Positions 22,665 through 33,992 of a DNA stretch of 64,000 bases are shown piece by piece. Made by a program: the position numbers and the translations under genes. This DNA comes from Cokeromyces recurvatus (taxonomy: Eukaryota; Mucoromycota; Mucoromycetes; Mucorales; Mucoraceae), in contig NW_026251396.1 of the NCBI RefSeq assembly GCF_025118155.1, positions 62,001 through 126,000 of the forward strand, in the 5' to 3' direction. Below the pieces are notes generated by a model. It searched no databases. It had not been told where the DNA came from and worked only from the letters and a program-made list of their open reading frames with translations. Position 1 is the stretch's first letter; each line of letters opens with the position of its first letter.

Positions 22665-25023
22665 TTAATAACTTCTACCGAAAAGCATAAAGTGCTTAGC
22701 GTCGTGGTCACAGGCAACACATTTAGTTACACCAGGAATAATAGGATCTTCAGTAGGTTGCTTGAATGGTTTACAAAGGGATTTAGCACCCATAGAAGGA
22801 GCGCGTTCATCCTCTTCCTCATCTTCATTGGCAACACGAGCAGAACGTTCCTTGATGTCATCTTCACATTCCATACGATCACACCAGGGGACCAAGAGCA
22901 ACTTCTTGTTGTTAAGGTTAGGAACAAAGTCATCCCATTTAGAGACACGAACAATGTTTTCTTCCATCTTCTTGGCTGCTCTTTCATACATTTCACGTTG
23001 AATTGTATCAAGAGACTCTCTGACACCGGCCTCTAGGTTATCAAGGGAGATAGGGAATTTAGCACCCGTATCACGACGAACACACGTGACTTGATTCTTT
23101 TCCAAATCCTTAGGACCGACTTCAATTCGAAGAGGAACACCACGCAATTCCCAGTGATTAAATTTGAAACCTGGGGTATAGTTTTCACGAAGATCGGCCT
23201 TGGACTTGAATCCAGCCTTCTTAAGACGGCTGGTAACGGCTTGACAGGCATCAAAGATCTTGTCTGATTCCTCCTTGGTTGTCTTGACGGTTAAACCACA
23301 AGGAATGATAATAGTTTGAATGATAGCAACACGAGGAGGCAAGACCAAACCTTTATCGTCACCATGAGTCATGACCATGACACCAATTGTACGAGTGGAG
23401 ATACCCCAAGAGTTTTGCCAGACATGAATCTTCTTGGCTTCTTCACTTTCATTTGCAGGAGCAGAGGGATCTTCAACAGTGATATTAAACATTTTACTGA
23501 AGTTTTGACCAAGACAGTGAGAGGTACCACCTTGAATGGCACGACCTGTGGCGGGAATATAACCTTCAACGGTAGTCGTATAGTAACCACCAGCAAACTT
23601 TTCCTTTTCAGACTTGACACCCTTAACAACAGGTAAAGCCAACAAGTCACTATATACTTGTTCATAGAGATCCAAGATTTCCTTCACTTCCTTATCAGCA
23701 TCTTCCAAGGTTAAATGAGCAGTATGACCTTCTTGCCAAAGGAATTCACGAGTACGGAGGAAGGGTTGAGGGTTTTTAAATTCCCAACGAACAACAGAAC
23801 ACCATTGATTAATACGGAAGGGCAAATCACGATGAGAACGAATCCATTTAGCAAAATAAGGATAGATGACAGTTTCAGAAGTAGGACGAATGGCAATAGG
23901 TTCTTCAAGATCACTGCTACCAGCCTTGGTAACCCAAGCAACTTCAGGAGCAAAGCCCTCGATATGGTCCTTTTCACGCTGCAAAACACGGTTAGAAACA
24001 AACATAGGGAAATAAGTATCCTCAATGCCCATTTCGGTAATAGCTCCATCAAAGAAGTTGGTAATTTCCTTCCAAATATTATAAGCTAAAGGACGAAGAA
24101 TATAACAACCAGAAACATCATAATATTCTAACATTTCACTCTTGGTCAAAACTTGTTGATACCATTTTGGGAAATCTTCATCTTTCTTACAACCAAGGCC
24201 CATTTGATTAAACTCTTCGGAGGAAGTGACTAATGTATATATTTATATTCATGTATAAAATAAATAAATAATAGAAATAGAGATGTTAAATCAATTTGTA
24301 TATCTTTTTTGAACATATTTTCCCCTTTTCTATTTCTTTAACTAGTTCGAATATCCCTCTCCCTCTCTCTCCCTCTCTCTCTCTTTTTTTTTCCTCTATT
24401 ATCTTTTCAATGTAGTACTAATACTAACCTTCTTTCTTAGAAGCCTTAGGGGCTTTAGCAGGCTTCTTAGCATCAGTAGCAGGAGGCTTAGCAGCAGCCA
24501 ATTCCTTGAAATCAACTTCAATAAACTCCTTGTTAAGGGAAGCAAAATAAGACTTCAATTCCTCAACAGAAACGAAAACAGTCTTATCAGCAGCAGAAGG
24601 ATGGAATGCTAATAAAGTAGAGGCAGGAAGATTCAAAAGAGTGTTGTCAACAACAAGATGAATCAATGAAATATCTTGAACATTCGACAAAGCAAAAGGA
24701 GAAACAGAATCTTTGTCGACACCAAAGGTGGACTTGAGCAATTCCTCATTGGCAAAACGACAATCTTTCAATGAAAGCTTTTTACCAAGGGCAGTAGCAT
24801 TTGTCTCTGTAGATTCCAGAGCAATTACAACAACAGGTGTAGTGGGAGCAGTCTTAGCAGTCTTAGGCTTGAGAATCAAAGTTTTAGTCATTTCAAATGT
24901 CTCATTATTGTTACTCAAAGCTTCAGCCCATGATTTATTGTCATTGACAGCAACATGGGAAACGGTCTTTGGTGTAATTGAAAGCTTAGAGAGTGATTCC
25001 AATACTGCGTCACAAGTTGCCAT
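22665..25023 (-). CDS. Cytosolic prolyl-tRNA synthetase with N-terminal editing-like domain
   Basis: Two exons, 25023-24429 and 24229-22665, giving 719 residues. The enzyme charges tRNA(Pro) with proline using ATP. Residues 1-198 form the YbaK/ProX-like domain seen at the N-terminus of yeast ProRS, thought to act in trans-editing; a Lys/Ala-rich linker follows. The class II catalytic core starts at VTSSEEFNQMGLGCKK, with RPTSETVIYPYFAKW and the motif 2 arginine in VVRWE, then RAIQGGTSHCLGQNF. The C-terminus has the eukaryote-type zinc-domain pattern (C-D-R-M-E-C; C-V-A-C) and ends FMLFGRSY, a conserved finish. The intron is unusually pyrimidine-rich (CT blocks at 24357-24383). Identification is secure. 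Confidence 0.96.
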
Positions 25024-26165
25024 TATTCCTTTTTTTTTTTTACACTTAAAGACCACAAAAAAAAAACTTAACTTTGTGAAAAAAAAGGGGGAGGAGAATA
25101 AAAGGATAAAAAAAAAAAGTTCATAAAAAAAGGAAAAAAAATTTTGTTTGTGGCGGAGTCAAATTCATAAGAACCTGTTAAAAAGAAAGTTTTTTTGTAT
25201 GTCAAGATTCATAGTATGCGTTTCAAATTTTTATGTTTAAATTTTAAACTGTACAGTTAGCGTATTCATTATAAATAAACTACTTTATTACGATTGATTC
25301 TAATACTATTTTACATATTTGTATTCTAAGACGCGTTATAACTTGTAAGTTCAGTTTAATACTTACAGGCTCTAACAAAGATAATTTTTGAATAATGTCG
25401 CTTAACACGATAAAATAAGATATTTAAATACGCTATTATACGTTATTATAAAATATTAAATATGCCTAAAAATCGGAATAACACTTTTATTGTCCTATTT
25501 TTTTTTCCAGATAAAATTTGAGACAACTTGTGTAAAGATCAATTAATTTAGAAAAAAAAATTGCTTATCTTTAAACAATTAATGTTTGAAAATCAGATCA
25601 AAAATATTGTTATCTATTAGTAATTCTGGTACTTTATCCTTGGAATGATTTTTTTTTGTTGCTATTTGACATTGTTTGCATGCTTGTTTGTTTATTGCCA
25701 AAAAGGAAATTTTGGTTGAGTTTTATAGTATGTTACCAGATGAATCACAATTACAATATAAGTGTCAAGCTTCGTGACAAAGAAAAAATAAAGTAGATAT
25801 AATAGTATATATTTATTTTTTTATTTTATTTTTTTTGCAGTTTTATATCGTTTATAGATACGTTTTTTTTTTTTTTTTTTTTTTTTTAGTTTTATTCAAA
25901 AAAACTGTGATATAATAAACAGATTTACTATGAATATTTATAAAGTCTACGTATATTAATGAATATACATCTACACATTATTTATAAGAATTCATACACA
26001 CATCCATATATACACACATACACACATACACACATACACACATACACACATACATACTAAACAGGATTTATTTTATTTTTTTGTTTTACACAAGTATATT
26101 CATTCACTATTATTAAACTAGGTTGTAAGTTTTAATATGGAGTTTGGGTTTCATCTATATTTTAA
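25024..26165. other. Intergenic with ACACACAT microsatellite
   Basis: No gene is recognised. Runs of A just above the ProRS start probably form its promoter. A 27-bp or longer T-run lies near 25865-25888 and an 8-mer CA/CAT microsatellite at 26011-26056, shortly beyond the end of the arrestin-like gene. Confidence 0.5.
26011..26056 (+). repeat. Microsatellite, (ACACACAT)n
   Basis: About six copies of an 8-bp unit (ACACACAT with minor edges) in tandem, about 110 bp beyond the 3' end of the arrestin-like gene. Confidence 0.85.
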
Positions 26166-27460
26166 TTATTCAATAAAAGAAAAACTATCGACAGTACGCT
26201 CCTTAATAACCATAGAATCTTCTTTAGTTAGTTGATCTATGAGTAGTGTACAATGATTTTGATTTAATGCTGTATCTGAATTATTCTGGACTTGTTGATC
26301 AAAATATACATTCTTATGGTTGACATGATGTGGGTTGTATATAGGCAAACTATCATCTTCAAGTACACTTTCGTATGTAGGCAGTGATTCGATACAATTT
26401 TGTGTTTGCATACATGATAAGGCTGTCAAGTGAATAGGAAGTCCAATACAAATAGTGATTGCATCATTGACATAAAATAGGATTCGAATAAAATGGCGTA
26501 TCTTTAAAAAAGGCGACTCAAAAGACCAATTTAAATCATTGATATCTGTACTCCCTAATTCTGAAGTATAACAGTTTTTTAGAGAAATTGAAAAAAGTAT
26601 TTCTGAATTGAATGGTATTTTGGAATAGAATGAAGTACTGCTTGAGCTTAAAAGTCTCTTCTTGGATTTAACACTAGTACATAATAATAAATATTATTTT
26701 ATATGTATGTATATATGTATGTATGTATAGATCTATTTCTCTTTACCATGAAGCATCATAGAAATAGACTTCTTCTTGTATTATATCTATTCTGATTTTA
26801 CTTATCTCTAGATTCGTTCTCAAAGGATTAAAAATTCCTTTAAAGACGACCGTATCTCCTAGACAAGCCCATTCAGGTACTTTAAATAACCACGCTATCA
26901 ATCTTTCTCGACTTCCTTTCATTTTTATACTGGGAATTTGAGGAGTTAATGATCCTATAGATACTTCTTTGGATAATAATGATTTTATAACTTGAATTGT
27001 CTTTTTAACTGTTGCATATTTCTTTAGTTTTAACCTGTTAAACAATTTGACTGAGACAGTATGATTTACTTGACAAAATTTAGATTTAAAAGATGGAATT
27101 ATTCGATCTGGAATTGATATGTCAAAGTCTTGAAGAAGAAGAAAAGATGAATAAGGAATACGTGTATAAATTTATGTTCTTACCTAATTCTGTTACACCC
27201 ATTTTTAATATTATATTCTTCATAAAGATTTGATTAGATTTAAATAAAAGTTTAGAAGCTTTTATTTTTTTTGTTATTCCATAATGATATTTGTAATTAA
27301 GATCAATTTGAGCTTTGTAGCAGATTTCAATTTGTGACAGAAGAACAGCTTGAGTAGAAATTATTCTTAATTTCCCCCTTAATTTTTCATTTTGTCTCCT
27401 TGACTCTTCAATGAAAAAAATTGTATCATTTGGCAAAATAATTTCTACTGTTGTAATCAT
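26166..27460 (-). CDS. Arrestin-fold protein with LPxY motifs
   Basis: Three exons, 27460-27184, 27128-26747 and 26673-26166, giving 388 residues (393 if the upstream ATG at 27475 is used). The order of strands, with IPSFKSKFCQVNHTVSVKLFN, a conserved position in arrestin C domains, and the tail LPTYESVLEDDSLPIYNPHH, point to the alpha-arrestin family. In fungi these adaptors link Rsp5/Nedd4 ubiquitin ligases to membrane cargo through PPxY or LPxY motifs; here two LPxY motifs (LPTY and LPIY) are close together near the C-terminus. It is short for an ART protein, which often exceed 500 residues. Family call is inferred from pattern, not from a search. Confidence 0.75.
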
Positions 27461-27475
27461 TTCTAACACACACAT

Positions 27476-28097
27476 ATACTAGAGAAAGAATAGTCGAGTA
27501 TTTATAATACTTGGTAAGAATTGAATGATGGAAAATAAATAAAAAATGAGCATTTTTCTAGAAAATTATATCTTTCTTTATAGATTTAATTTTAATTTTT
27601 CTTTTTATTGCAACTTTTAATTACATTGTTAACTCTAGTGTGAAATTAAATGCTGCCTTACTTGACTTACCCCTCTGAATACTCTTATGATGATTCATTA
27701 TCCTCTTATATCATTCCCCTTTTACTTTCACCTCAAACTCGTAATATTCGTTTTATTAGTAGTAGACTATTTTCTAAAAAAAAAGAAAGTAGTGCATTGA
27801 CTAAAAAAAAAAAAAAAATAGATAATTCACCTACACTATAATATGTTCTCAAGGCTTAATAAATAGTCATCTACATGAATAATTATAAGTTTATTCATCA
27901 TTATATAGTCTTATATCAAAATACTAAGCTTTGTGGAATATCATAAAATAACACAATTCTATCTCTATTATAACATGCTCCAGCTTTTAATAGTCTGGGT
28001 TTGGATAACAGGTAAATTCCTTCATTGTTAGCGTCATGGAGATATGAAAGAAAATATTTTTTTTTTCTTATTCTTCTTCTTCTTTTTCTGAATTATC
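27476..28097. other. Divergent intergenic with a small ORF
   Basis: Separates the arrestin-like gene (-) from PDCD7 (+). It contains one 63-codon open frame (listed separately) and a TTC-rich block immediately before the PDCD7 ATG. No other feature is seen. Confidence 0.45.
27650..27841 (+). CDS. Possible small ORF, 63 codons
   Basis: ATG at 27650 opens MLPYLTYPSEYSYDD and ends at TAA 27839-27841, with a poly-Lys stretch near the C-terminus. Composition of the first 45 residues looks protein-like, but there is no recognised family and no supporting neighbour. It could be chance in AT-rich DNA, or a short upstream exon of unknown destination. Confidence 0.2.
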   Translation: MLPYLTYPSEYSYDDSLSSYIIPLLLSPQTRNIRFISSRLFSKKKESSALTKKKKKIDNSPTL

Positions 28098-29010
28098 ATG
28101 TCAATAATACAAGTAAAAAAACAACTAGCTGAGGCCATTGATATTTATGATCGCTTGAATTCTGAATTAAATAATACTAAAACTAATCTTCAAAATTATT
28201 CAGAAGAACAATGGCATACTCATCTGAGCTCTTTAGGGTTAGAAGCCGTAAATAAACATAATATTTTTAAAATACATGTATGTATATTAATATCTTCTTT
28301 TTATATATATATATAAGGCAAAACTAATTCAATCAAGTCATAATATGAATAATGATAATTTAATAAATTTAATAAAGAGAAAACAAAAAAAGTTGATTAG
28401 ACATGCCACATGGAAAAAAAGAAATAAAAAACGAACTCGACAAGAAATGAAACAGCGTTTAAAGAGGAACGAAAAGTGGATTAAAGAAATTGAATGGAAA
28501 GTAACCATGTCACCTTCATCAGTTGCTTTAGAACTGTCTCAGAAGGATGATAAATCCATGGAAATTAAAGAGAAAGATAAACTTGCGGCAAAGATTAAAG
28601 AATTATCGAAAAAATTGTCTAAATTAACCCAATTAAGAAACTTACGAAGAAAAAGATTAGAATCAAAAGGCCATTTTTTTGCTGATGAAGGCAATCAATT
28701 TTTTAATCAAATAAAAGAATGGAATGAACAACAAAAACATGAAGCAGCTCCAGAGAAAAAACAACTTATTATACATCAAGATGATGTATGGAGAGACGCT
28801 CCCATTGATAAAGAAGCTTATAGCTATTGGTGCGAAGCAGATCAATCATTAGAAGCACTTTTAAAAATACGTAGATTATGGGATCAATATATTTTATTTA
28901 ATTCATCTAATGACTTGGAAGATGAAAGACTATATAAAGTTCCTCCTACATTCCTTACGCCTTCGCCGCCTGCTAATTTGATATGGGCATCTTATTTATC
29001 ATCACAATAA
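28098..29010 (+). CDS. PDCD7/U11-U12 snRNP 59K homologue
   Basis: Two exons, 28098-28277 and 28318-29010 with a very short 40-bp intron (GTATGT...TAAG), giving 290 residues. Human PDCD7 (59K) is a protein of the U11/U12 di-snRNP, which recognises introns of the minor spliceosome in the nucleus. The C-terminus carries the family signature: an acidic/hydrophobic helix, then EALLKIRRLWDQYILF and a closing PPTFLTPSPPANLIWASYL, matching the WDQYLV...PP.PSN.IWA pattern of PDCD7. The middle is a long basic coiled coil (Lys/Arg/Glu). Its stop codon lies inside the last codons of the convergent gene. Identification rests on this C-terminal pattern recalled from the family and should be confirmed by profile search. 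Confidence 0.8.
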
Positions 29011-30597
29011 CTCGTTATCTATCATATATGTGTCAGATAAAGAATATAATCTCTCTTTAATTTCGGAAAGATTATCCCCAGTGCTATTTTGTATATTAAT
29101 TTCATCTAATTCTTTCAAAAGTTGTTCTGTAGTTGCTTTTAAACCAGTTCCAGATTCCAAATGAGTCAAAATGGGGATAGATTGAACAGGATCTTGTCTA
29201 TTTAAAGATGATGTAATGTAGCCATCTTGATTCATGTTGGATGTAAAGAATTGAGGAAACGAATTTGGAAGTGGAAAAGCGCTTTCAAGACTAAAGCGAG
29301 ATTGTAATGGATCATTTTCATCTTTAAAACCAGAATAAAGCTTTTCTAGATATTCATATTGATTATTCCAGTTTGAAGGCAATCCTCTTGCTACAACCAC
29401 TTCACCATAGACATCAACTGACTAAAGCAATATTAATAAAAATACTATACACATACATATTTATATATATATATTACATTGGCTTTACCTTATGTGTCGT
29501 CTGTTCCAAAAAAGATAAAACAGGCTTTAATTGCCTATTGCTTATACAATTCTCTAATGTATTACTATAGCCTTTTTCAGATATAGGTAAAGGAAATGAC
29601 ATAGATAAAGAAGCTAATCGAGTATTTCGTGCCCAACTTAATTTATTAATTGCATCTGAAATTGTGATTGAATTATTTTTTAATCTATATGGCAATGAAT
29701 TAGTCTCAACAGCAGCTGCTATGATTGCACTGGTGTGATATCTTGAAGTTTCATTAAAACGAATATAAGGTGATAACCCACACTGTTGTATAGCAGTCTG
29801 AGTTGGCGTATAAATAGGTATATAGATTGATGAAAGATCTGTAAGATGTGCCATACTCAAAATCCTATTTAACGTTACTATTTGTTTCTATAATAATAAA
29901 GTATTCGTTAATTTCTTTTATATACATGTATACATCTATATATGTGTATACAATCAAATAAGTCTCTCTACTTACATTCATCCTGTAATGAGCATAAGAA
30001 TCACTTAAGCCATATGTTAATATTGGTGTCTTTGCAAATTCATCTCGAATATCATTTAAAAGTCCTTCTGTAAAACCTCCAAAAGCATCATCTACATCCG
30101 TCATGATTTGGAAACCTTGAAGATGATCACATTCTTCTACGAAAAATCTAAAATTCTCTTCAAAACTCTCTACTTCTTTTTCATTATCTTGGTAGGATTG
30201 CTTGCCAATCATATACTTATCAAAAGGAGTCAAATCATTATTCATTTGATGTGTGACAATAGAATTTATAGATCGGGGATGATAGTAAATTCGATTATAA
30301 TCTGACCAATTGTGCACAGATACATCCAATTGATCAACAACATCCAAATCCATGTTAGTATCGTTTTCTGATTCCATACGGTCTAATTCTTGCTGATAGC
30401 GATTCTTTTTTATACTTCTGTCAACTCTATTTATTCCTTGCTCCCAAAGTACTTGGTTCATATTTGTATCATCTCCATTAAAAAACTTGTTGTATTTTTG
30501 CATAGATCCAAATCCACCTTTGAGATCATATATTAAAGTTCGAGGTGTATATGTTAGAACTCCCTATATAAATAAATGTAAGTTGTTTTATTAGCTA

Positions 30598-30629
<32 letters not shown>

Positions 30630-30850
30630 TAGCTGATGTTTTACCGAAGGAGATTCTCCTTGTCTATAAAACACGTTATGATCAATTTCATTAATTTTAT
30701 TTAAATCCTCATAATTAAAGTATTCTTCCTGACATTTAATAAGTAACTATTATTAACTTTATCAATTATGTATGCTACCTGAGCATTCCAAAAATGAGTT
30801 CCAACATGATTTGCCAACGAGCCTAATTGAATTGTTACAATTTCACGCAT
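29002..30850 (-). CDS. DML1: Misato/DML1 homologue (tubulin-like mitochondrial inheritance protein)
   Basis: Five exons, 30850-30779, 30728-30645, 30563-29976, 29887-29489 and 29421-29002, all joined in phase 0, giving 520 residues. Misato/Dml1 proteins have a tubulin-like fold and are needed for mitochondrial distribution and morphology. The N-terminus MREIVTIQLGSLANHVGTHF is the family signature; further conserved parts are GVLTYTPRTLIYDLKGGFGS, an LQGFQIMTDVDDAFGGF segment (equivalent to the tubulin nucleotide-loop zone) and LNRILSMAHLTDLSSIYIP. Length is close to yeast Dml1 (about 475). All five introns being phase 0 is notable. It starts 58 bp beyond the stop of the LENG1 gene, same strand. 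Confidence 0.92.
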
Positions 30851-30908
30851 TCTTAAATATATAATAAAAATAAGAAAGAAAAAACAAAGCTTTTTTTTTT
30901 TCTGTATT

Positions 30909-31858
30909 TTAATAATTATCCCGACGACGGGGCCTTTTATTTTGCTTTGCTTTTAAAGTGTCTTCTGGATTAAATTGAGAGTTATACGATCGTTTCCTAT
31001 CATCTGTTTCTACCTCATCTTCTAAATAGAGGCTCTGTAGTCTCGCCTTTTCATTTCTTTCTCTCTCAAGTCTTCTTGCTCGAAGTTCTTCTATCGTTGG
31101 CGAATCCGATTCTTTTCGTACATCCTTTTTATCTTTTCGTTTTTTATCATGTCGATGCTTATGCTCTCTTTTATTCTTTTTTTCTTCTCTCTCTTTCAAA
31201 GTTTTAGTAATGTAATGTAATGGATCATCGTTAATCTTTACTGGATCTCGTTTATGTTTTTTATTACTCTTAAATGTATAAGGATCTAAATATTTTTCTT
31301 CCTTTCGATCTTTTTTAACATACCAAGGATCGTCTTCTGTTAAAGTATTTGCATTAGTTTTTTTTTTTCTAAAAAAAAAAAAAAGAAAATACCTTTTGTT
31401 GCTCCTTTATCCAGATACATTGTAATTTGACGCTCCCATTTCTTTTCTTTTTCATTCTTTTCAGCTTCATGCTCTTCATTATTGCCTTTATTTTCTAGAT
31501 CTTGAAATAGATTAACATGTTGAATTTTTTGATCATCAGCTGTGTTATCTCCTTGTTGTAATAGCTTTGATTCAGCTTTCTTTCTTAATAAGGTGAGTCT
31601 AGCTTCGCTTTCCTATACCCACAAAAAAAAAAAGAATGTTATTCAATTTAGAGAGATGAATTCAGAATTCAATAACTTACAGCTAAAAGAGCACGTTCTT
31701 GTTTTTTCTTTGCTTCTGCTTCTGCTTCTGCTTCATCTTTACGTACTCTTTCAATATTAGCCTTATTATAAACATGCCAGCTAATCAGTTTTATTAGATA
31801 AATACAATTGTGAATAAAATGAAACATGATTTTACCTTTTGTGATGTAAGATGTTCAT
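30909..31858 (-). CDS. LENG1-like protein (CIR N-terminal domain)
   Basis: Four exons, 31858-31836 (23 nt), 31780-31681, 31612-31393 and 31336-30909, giving 256 residues. The start MNILHHKSWHVYNKANIERV is the CBF1-interacting corepressor (CIR) N-terminal domain in the form found in LENG1; Cwc25, a splicing factor, has a related start. WYVKKD lies further on, and the C-terminal half is a Lys/Arg/Glu/Asp-rich low-complexity region typical of nuclear RNA-processing proteins. The last acceptor (ACAG before 31336) was chosen over the nearer TAG at 31369 because only it keeps the frame. Function in fungi is not established; a role in splicing is plausible by relation to Cwc25. Confidence 0.82.
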
Positions 31859-33992
31859 TTTACTTGAATTTTAAAATGAAAAAAAAAAAAAAGAAGCAAC
31901 TATTATGTATTAGTAGTAAACGGCTTTTAAAATTAAATTTCAAGCAATAATGCTACTGTTTTTTAACTTGAGATTGAGACTAATAAATAAATAAATAAAT
32001 AAATAAAAAACCAGAGAAATATTGACGCATTCCATAAGCTATAAAACTAGATACTGTCAATTTTGCTGAGCAGCTTCTTTAGGACTTGTTATCATTGCAA
32101 GTTTATAAAGAATATATTCAATACAAATCATTGATTACCTTATTTTTATTTCTTTGTTGTTCAGTTCATTTTACAAATATCTCTCGCAATCTAATACGCA
32201 AAAGATTAAAACTTGCAGTTTATATTTGACAATTCTTTTCTGCTTACGCTGATTTCAAAAAAAAAAAAAAGCTACGTTTTTCAAGTCAATACATATAAAA
32301 GAAAAATAAAAGAAGACAGTGTCCAGCAATTACTATACAAATGGATAGTACTGGGACTTAGTTTCTTTTTCATTCAAAAGAAGCAAATAGATAAGAAATT
32401 TAAGGCTCACTTTCAATTGAATGATTTTATAAATGAAGAAATAAAGACATATTTTCTCACCTGTGCTTGAGACTCTAGAAGAAACAACACACACACACAT
32501 ATATACATATATAAATATACATACATGTTTATATACATATATGCATATGTATGCTGGCTATGTTAAAAGGAGTAAATATATCGACCAATTAAAGGTGAAG
32601 AAAGGATTTAGAACTAGGGAAACAGAGATACATAAACCTAAAGCGGCCAGCTAATAACAGTACTTGCATTATCTGTCATCTACTCTGCTTTTTTTTTTTT
32701 TTTTTTTTTTTTTTTGACTTCATATCGTATCATTATCAGGAAAAGCAAAGGATCGAAGATGAGATTACTAAGATTTTTCTTGATTATAAAAGAAGATATA
32801 TCAATCTCTAAAAGAAGAAATACACAGCAGCCAAAGAAGAAAAGACAAGAGAATGAGAAAAGAAGAGCAAGGGCATAATGATTATCTTAAAATGACTTGA
32901 TAATTTTACAGTTAAATATATCCTTCTAATTCACTCTTAGCAATAGAGGAAAAAGGTTCTATTTTCTGGCAGGTTACTAAAATGTTCGCTCCTTCTGAAT
33001 TATTTTCGAATGATAGTATGAAAGGGAAAGATTAACTCCCCCATCAGAAAGGGGGAAGGGTTAATAGTACAACAGAATATCTTATATAAGAAGTTGTAAC
33101 AAAAAGGATGCTAGAGAGGGAGGGGACGACATTTATAGTCGATATAAACAAGTTCCAGATGCCAATGATACAGTATCTTTGCACAATCTCTTAAAAAGCA
33201 AAGAAATTGGGAATGAATACTATTATTAAAAAAAAATAGGTTTGAAGTATGTGCTTATCAAACATTACAGAGTATTTTTTTTTCCCATAAAAAAAAGGAA
33301 TTAACAAATTTGAGATGTTACTCTATTATTGAAGAATTTAAAATTTGCTGTATACTTTATCAACTAGATGTAAATGCTTTCAAGAATATGATTTTCTATC
33401 TTTAATATATTTATATTACCAGTATTAAAGTAAGTCATTAAAGCTTTTTTTTTTCTTTAACCACTTCTTAATTACTAGTTTCTTTGAGCGAGTAATCTAT
33501 ATTACTCTCTATAAATTATAGAGTAGACGTGCATCATAATAATAGTGCTTAAAATTGACTAATGGCATTTACATTACAAATATTTTTGTAGGAATTACTA
33601 TTAATTTAAAGTATTTTATACCCAGCTTTTCTTTTTTTTTTTACTGTTAACTCCTTAAAAAAAAAAAACTACATATTGCTGCATCATGTTGTCTTTATAC
33701 AGTAGTAAAGTAAACACACTTCTTAAAGTAAAGCTTATACTTTAGTTTTATATTAAACCTTGATGATTTATATTCTCATTCTTTCTTTTGTTTTTTTTTT
33801 TATGTTGCTGTTTATATAAAATAGGCTTTACTTTATTTTATTTTTTTTCTTGTGAACGTTTTTTTCTTTTTTTTCCCCTCTTCTCCTGAATGTCTATTTC
33901 CTTAACAGGTTTATTTATTTATTTTCTTATAAATACAAGTTTTACATTTTCTTTATCTTTCATTTTCTCTTTCTCTTTTAGTCGAAAGAAAA
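31859..33992. other. Long divergent intergenic, nothing recognised
   Basis: About 2.1 kb between LENG1 (-) and the Ndt80-like gene (+). Open frames are short (the longest is 85 codons at 32213-32470) and Lys-rich. There are an AAAT repeat (31981-32008), a T-run (about 32691-32716) and several pyrimidine runs towards the right end. Upstream regions of fungal Ndt80-type regulators are often long, so much of this could be promoter. Confidence 0.45.

Noticed and set aside
24345..24350. GTTCGA as a possible tRNA B-box
   Set aside because: It is inside the ProRS intron, with no A-box, cloverleaf stems or acceptor end around it. No tRNA was found elsewhere.
25993..26056. ACACACAT repeats considered as a CRISPR-like or regulatory array
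   Set aside because: There are no unique spacers; it is a simple microsatellite.
31338..31369. Alternative acceptor (TAG before an A11 run) for the last LENG1 intron
   Set aside because: It shifts the frame and gives a stop at once; the ACAG acceptor before 31336 restores EDDPWYVKKD in frame.
32213..32654. 85- and 63-codon plus-strand frames in the LENG1-Ndt80 interval
   Set aside because: Lys-rich, no motif, no splice context; expected by chance in this composition.
33898..33906. TTCCTTAAC, a perfect match to the U12 branch-site consensus
   Set aside because: It lies upstream of the Ndt80-like start, is followed at once by AG (too close for a U12 branch site), and no matching donor was seen.
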